From Streptomyces malaysiense (GTDB taxonomy: Bacteria > Actinomycetota > Actinomycetes > Streptomycetales > Streptomycetaceae): DNA of 64,000 bases. Location of the stretch: NCBI RefSeq assembly GCF_000980885.2, contig NZ_LBDA02000052.1, positions 60,694 to 124,693 of the forward strand. Direction: 5' to 3'. Numbering within the stretch: the first letter of the stretch is position 1; every line of letters starts with the position of its first letter. Of this stretch, positions 60,645 to 64,000 are shown in pieces. The translations under genes were made by a program, and so were the position numbers. The notes below the pieces were generated by a model. The model was not told where the DNA came from, searched no databases, and was given only the letters and a program-made list of their open reading frames with translations.

Positions 60645-61781
60645 TCAGCCGACGCATCCGGTGACGATGACGGGGCTGCCGTCGCAGTTGGTGGGGATGT
60701 TGTGCCGGATCTCCGACTGGTTCACCGTGAACTGGGTGCCGGTGTACACGCCGCCCGGTGCCGTGGTGGAGGCGTTGTAGTTCACCCTGCTGTGGTCGAG
60801 CGTCACCGCACCGCCGGCGCTGTAGATGCCGCCGCCCTGTGAACTGCCCCCACCGTTCGCGCTGTTGCGCTCGACCGAGCTGTCCCGCAACACCAGGGTG
60901 CCGGTGTTCCAGATCCCGCCGCCCGCGCCGTTGGCGTCTCCGGCGACGTTGCCTGAGACCTCGGTCCTGGTGAGGGTCAGCGAGGCCCCGTTCCAGATCC
61001 CGCCGCCGTCCGAACCTGTGGTGGTGTTGTTGATGATCTTGCTGTCGATGAACTGGACGGTGCCGCCGTCGATGTCGATGGCACCGCCTTCGGTGCCCGT
61101 GGCGTTGTTCTTCAGCGTCGTGTTGCGGTGGACCGAGTCACCTGCGTCGTGATCGATCGCCCCACCGAAACTGCGGGCGAGGTTGCGGTCGAACTCGACC
61201 CCGTCGGTGGTGACGGTACCGTCCGACTGCAGGCCTCCGCCCGTGTTGCCCGCGTTGTTGAAGGTGAACTCGCTGCGGGTGATGTATGCCGTGGCTCCTG
61301 GCTTGACGTTGACGCCGCCTCCGTTGTTGTTGGCGTGGTTGTTGTCGAGGGTGACCTTGTTGAGCTGCAGCTTGCCGGAGCTGTCGACGAGGATGCCTCC
61401 GCCGTCGTCGACCGCGTTGCCGCCGCGGACCGTGACGCAGTCGAGCCGGAGGTCGCCAGTGGCGGTGACGTGGAAGATGCGGAAGGCAGCCGCCGTCGCC
61501 CCGTCACGGACGATGGTGGCGTCCTGGCCCTCGATGGTGAGCTGCCTGTCCACGGGCGGCAGCCCGTCCTGGCCGGCGTAGGCCGAGGTCAGGTGGTAGG
61601 TGCAGTGGCGGGCGAGGACGAGCGTGGAACCGGTCGGCGCGGTGGCGATCGCGGTGGTCAGGGCCGTGGTGTCGCACGCCACCGGGATACCCGATCCTCC
61701 CGCGACGGCCGGTACCGCACCGACGCCGTTGACCACGATCGTGGCCAGGGCGGCGATGCCGGACAGTGTCGTGTATCGCAT
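60645..61781 (-). CDS. secreted right-handed beta-helix protein
   Basis: ATG 61781 follows GAGGAG; the 378-residue product has a signal peptide (TTLSGIAALATIVVNGVGAV...VAG). The rest is a series of parallel beta-helix coils with repeats such as DDGGGILVDSSGKLQLNKVT, NNNGGGVNVKPGATAYITRS and GGGIWNTGTLVLRDSSVERN. The Gly-Gly-Gly-Ile/Val motif recurs about every 25 residues, as in pectin-lyase-like and Chlamydia-type outer proteins. A Cys pair near each end may cap the helix. Catalytic residues cannot be assigned; a polysaccharide-binding or lyase role is possible. Confidence 0.82.
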   Translation of the reverse strand: MRYTTLSGIAALATIVVNGVGAVPAVAGGSGIPVACDTTALTTAIATAPTGSTLVLARHCTYHLTSAYAGQDGLPPVDRQLTIEGQDATIVRDGATAAAFRIFHVTATGDLRLDCVTVRGGNAVDDGGGILVDSSGKLQLNKVTLDNNHANNNGGGVNVKPGATAYITRSEFTFNNAGNTGGGLQSDGTVTTDGVEFDRNLARSFGGAIDHDAGDSVHRNTTLKNNATGTEGGAIDIDGGTVQFIDSKIINNTTTGSDGGGIWNGASLTLTRTEVSGNVAGDANGAGGGIWNTGTLVLRDSSVERNSANGGGSSQGGGIYSAGGAVTLDHSRVNYNASTTAPGGVYTGTQFTVNQSEIRHNIPTNCDGSPVIVTGCVG

Positions 61782-62417
61782 GACTCTCCTCGAAGCGCAG
61801 GGGGCCGTCGGAGCACGTACGAATCCCTCGCCCGTGCCGCGGACACTGGGAGCAAAGCCGCCCCCCGCGCCCCTGCCCGCGCGCCGCAAGGCCTCCTCAC
61901 CCGGACGCCGCAGCGGATTCAGTCGAGAGGCCGCATCATCGTCCGACCGGCCTGCAGGACGACACGTGCCAAGCCCCGGGCGATCGTGACCGACGAGCGG
62001 CTCCTCCTCATGGAGGGGCTCCGGACCGCGAACCGGCTCTCGTTCCGGGCGACCGCCTCGCGAGGCCCCCACCCGACGGGGCGGCCTGGACCGCACCCGA
62101 CGGATCGTTCATGAACCGCGCGCACCGAAATCACGAGCGGGATCGGGCCAAAGGGAGAAGTACCGGACTTTCTCCGTGAGTTCCGACGCGGAGATAGCCA
62201 CTGCCCGAGAGCCGCCATTACAGTCCAGCCGGTCCATCAAGTTCACCTCTGCAGATGCGTTCGAGGTCGGCCCGACGGCAGCGGAGTGACTGGTTCCGTC
62301 GCCGTGCCGCTCGGCCCGCGGCACGGCCCGGTCAGGAAACCGTTCCGGTGCGGGCGGCTCCGCGCCCGCGTGGGACGAGCGGGCGCGCCTCCCGAAACGT
62401 CCACTGAAGGAGTGCCG
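61782..62417. other. 636-bp stretch without a supported gene
   Basis: It lies between two divergently transcribed secreted-protein genes and probably holds both promoters. The AT-richer portion near 62120-62250 is the likeliest promoter region for the phospholipase-like gene. No complete protein was recognised. Confidence 0.45.
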
Positions 62418-63521
62418 ATGTCCCCGAGGAACACTGCCGCGCGCGGTCGGTTCCGCAGATCCCATGCCCTGAGTGCTGCTCTGCTGTTAGCCCTGGCGGC
62501 GCCGTGCCTCGCCGCGGTGCCCGCGAACGCGTCAACAACGGGCACCTCGGCCTTCGACGACATGGGGCTGGACCACGTCGCCGTCTCGGGTCTGCACAAC
62601 GCCTACGAGAAGGACAAGTCCGACCAGCTCACCAAAGAACTCGACAAGGGTGCCCACCTGCTGGAGATCGACGTCTACAGCACCTACGGCGGCACCGGCG
62701 GATGGATCGTCAGCCACTCCGACCCGCTGTTCAACAGCAACAACTGCACCTACACCGTGGGGTCCGGAATCTTCAAGAGGACCATGAAGAACGGCAGTCT
62801 GCGGACCTGCCTGGACAACCTCAAGGACTGGAGCGACGACCACCCCGGCCACGATCCCGTCTACATCAAGCTCGAACTGAAGTGGGGCTTTCGCAGCAAC
62901 GCCGGCATGGGGCCCGACGACCTCGACTCGCTCATCAGGAACCACCTCGGCCAGAACAAGATATTCAAGCCTGCCGACATGATGGGCACGCGATACCCCG
63001 ACCTCGACACCGCGGCGAAGGCGGACGCCTGGCCGACCTGGAACCAACTGCGCGGGAAGTTCGTGTTCTTCCCCATCACCGGCACCATCGAGAACAAGCT
63101 CTCCGGTTACGGCCTGGACCACCTCTCCACCGCCGAGGAGTACGCGCGGCACGTGCGCAACCTCGCCGAGGCCGGCAAGGCCGACGAGGCCATGATGTGG
63201 CCCGAGATGGAGCCTTCGGCCGGCGGGGACCCCCGTACGGTCTGGGACCCCTCACTCCGCCCGTGGTTCGTCGTGTTCGACCACCAGGCCACCAAGTGGC
63301 TGGACGGGTCCTACGACCTCTCCTGGTACTGCCGGAACCACTATCTGACCGTCGAGACCGCGGCCGAGAACGTCTCCCCGGCTCTGGACGACACCGACCC
63401 GGATCCGGCAGCCGCCGCCGACCGGGTCCGGTACCTCGCCGAGGCGGGCCACTCCAGTGCCACGACCTTCGACTGGATGAACGCCCCCGGCGCCTTCGAG
63501 GTGCACTCCCGTAACTGTTGA
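62418..63521 (+). CDS. secreted phosphoinositide phospholipase C-like protein
   Basis: ATG 62418 follows GAAGGAG and gives 367 residues. A signal peptide (SHALSAALLLALAAPCLAAV...ANA) precedes a TIM-barrel domain. Family segments are VAVSGLHNAYEKDKSDQLTK (first catalytic His), GAHLLEIDVYSTYGG, and GGWIVSHSDPLFNSNNC (second His). A C-terminal FDWMNAPGAFEVHSRNC ends it. It fits the calcium-dependent phosphoinositide phospholipase C-like group. It would cleave phosphoinositide-type lipids or glycolipid anchors outside the cell. Confidence 0.85.
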   Translation: MSPRNTAARGRFRRSHALSAALLLALAAPCLAAVPANASTTGTSAFDDMGLDHVAVSGLHNAYEKDKSDQLTKELDKGAHLLEIDVYSTYGGTGGWIVSHSDPLFNSNNCTYTVGSGIFKRTMKNGSLRTCLDNLKDWSDDHPGHDPVYIKLELKWGFRSNAGMGPDDLDSLIRNHLGQNKIFKPADMMGTRYPDLDTAAKADAWPTWNQLRGKFVFFPITGTIENKLSGYGLDHLSTAEEYARHVRNLAEAGKADEAMMWPEMEPSAGGDPRTVWDPSLRPWFVVFDHQATKWLDGSYDLSWYCRNHYLTVETAAENVSPALDDTDPDPAAAADRVRYLAEAGHSSATTFDWMNAPGAFEVHSRNC

Positions 63522-64000
63522 CCCCAGCAGGCGCGTTGGGTGCGGATCCAGCCAGGGTTCCGAGCAGCACGATCGGGTTCTCGCCCCGCGGAGCAGACCC
63601 GACCCGGTCCGTCCGCCAGCCACCGCTCATGGGCCGAGCCTGCTCATGAGCGATCACGGCGTGCTCTTCGCGGCCCACCGTCCCCACTCGCTTCACGGAC
63701 CGACCACGTGAGGCGACGAGCGGCCCCGGCCGAATCCGAAGATCCCCCGCGGAGTGGCTCTCCCGGCCCTCTCGGCGCGTCACAGGGCGGTCGCGAGTTC
63801 CGGAGGGGCGTACGGCTGGTCGGGTGTCGAGCGGTCGGAGTGCGTGGCGGAGCGGGCACGGGCTTCAGGCGGCGGCGCGCTCCGTCGCCGGCCACGATTC
63901 GGGCGCCCGCCGGGGGCCGTCGGCGGTGACGCCCTGGACCGTGCGGCACGGTGCCTCCCTGGCCGACCGGCACCGTGCCGCCGCCCCGCCCGCCGCGCCC
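63522..64000. other. window end without a supported gene
   Basis: A minus-strand frame ending at the TGA at about 63866 (ESWPATERAAA at its end) runs off the window and could be the C-terminus of a gene beyond the edge. Nothing in it is recognisable. GCACGGTGC repeats near 63940-63980 form a small hairpin. Confidence 0.3.

Noticed and set aside
63076..63783. Minus-strand gene at the window end
   Set aside because: It lies antisense to the phospholipase C-like gene and has Arg/Pro-rich noise composition.

Overview
The window is very GC-rich actinobacterial DNA, most probably from a Streptomyces chromosome. The evidence is abundant GTG starts, operons coupled by 4-nt ATGA/GTGA overlaps, and families typical of that genus: GlxA-type and ANTAR regulators, secreted metalloprotease and lipoproteins, and a second, reduced nuo operon. 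It reads as accessory, rearranged chromosome rather than core. One complete transposon, at least four decayed insertion-sequence pieces and several truncated genes lie in 64 kb.

Left part (1-16.5 kb). A MarR regulator sits upstream of a membrane-like gene that leaves the window. It is followed by a GlxA-type regulator divergent from an HD-domain protein, a secreted arylsulfotransferase-like protein, and a BlaI-type repressor divergent from a class A penicillin-binding protein. A flavin monooxygenase is divergent from a TetR regulator across a perfect 16-bp inverted repeat. After these come a PAS-ANTAR protein, a SHOCT/cupredoxin pair, an MFS transporter coupled to a CBS-BON protein, and a small UBP-type zinc finger protein.

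Transposon region (16.5-30 kb). A head-truncated LuxR regulator abuts a head-truncated gene. That gene leads into an operon of a PEP/pyruvate-binding enzyme and an MFS transporter. The transporter is split by a 9,780-bp Tn3-family transposon (19484-29263) with 50-bp terminal inverted repeats and a 5-bp target duplication (GACAC). Removing the element restores the reading frame exactly. The element carries tnpA, a tyrosine recombinase with an adjacent palindromic candidate resolution site, and a stress-type cargo: ZIP metal transporter, tandem universal stress protein, DUF1540 protein, CysQ-like phosphatase, cold-shock protein and an Hsp20 remnant.

Middle (30-51 kb). This holds an M4 metalloprotease, a two-component system followed by a small secreted protein and a lipoprotein, small hypotheticals, and a GlxA regulator coupled to a DJ-1/isocyanide hydratase-like protein. 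Next is an island bounded by two related IS ends (39.1 and 45.6 kb). It contains a truncated phosphotransferase, an XRE/TPR regulator with small divergent partners, a SLOG-type nucleotide-binding protein, a six-repeat propeller protein, and broken MBL-fold and transposase genes. After it lie an IMPase-like/dinucleotide-binding pair divergent from a LysR gene, an IS4 remnant, an MFS transporter fused to a MarR-like domain, and an IS6 remnant.

Right part (51-64 kb). A tightly coupled minus-strand operon reads nuoA, a hybrid His-rich NuoB/NuoCD-like gene, then nuoH, J, K, L, M and N. The NADH-oxidising subunits E, F, G and I are absent. A decayed stretch, a secreted beta-helix protein and a secreted phosphoinositide phospholipase C-like protein end the window.
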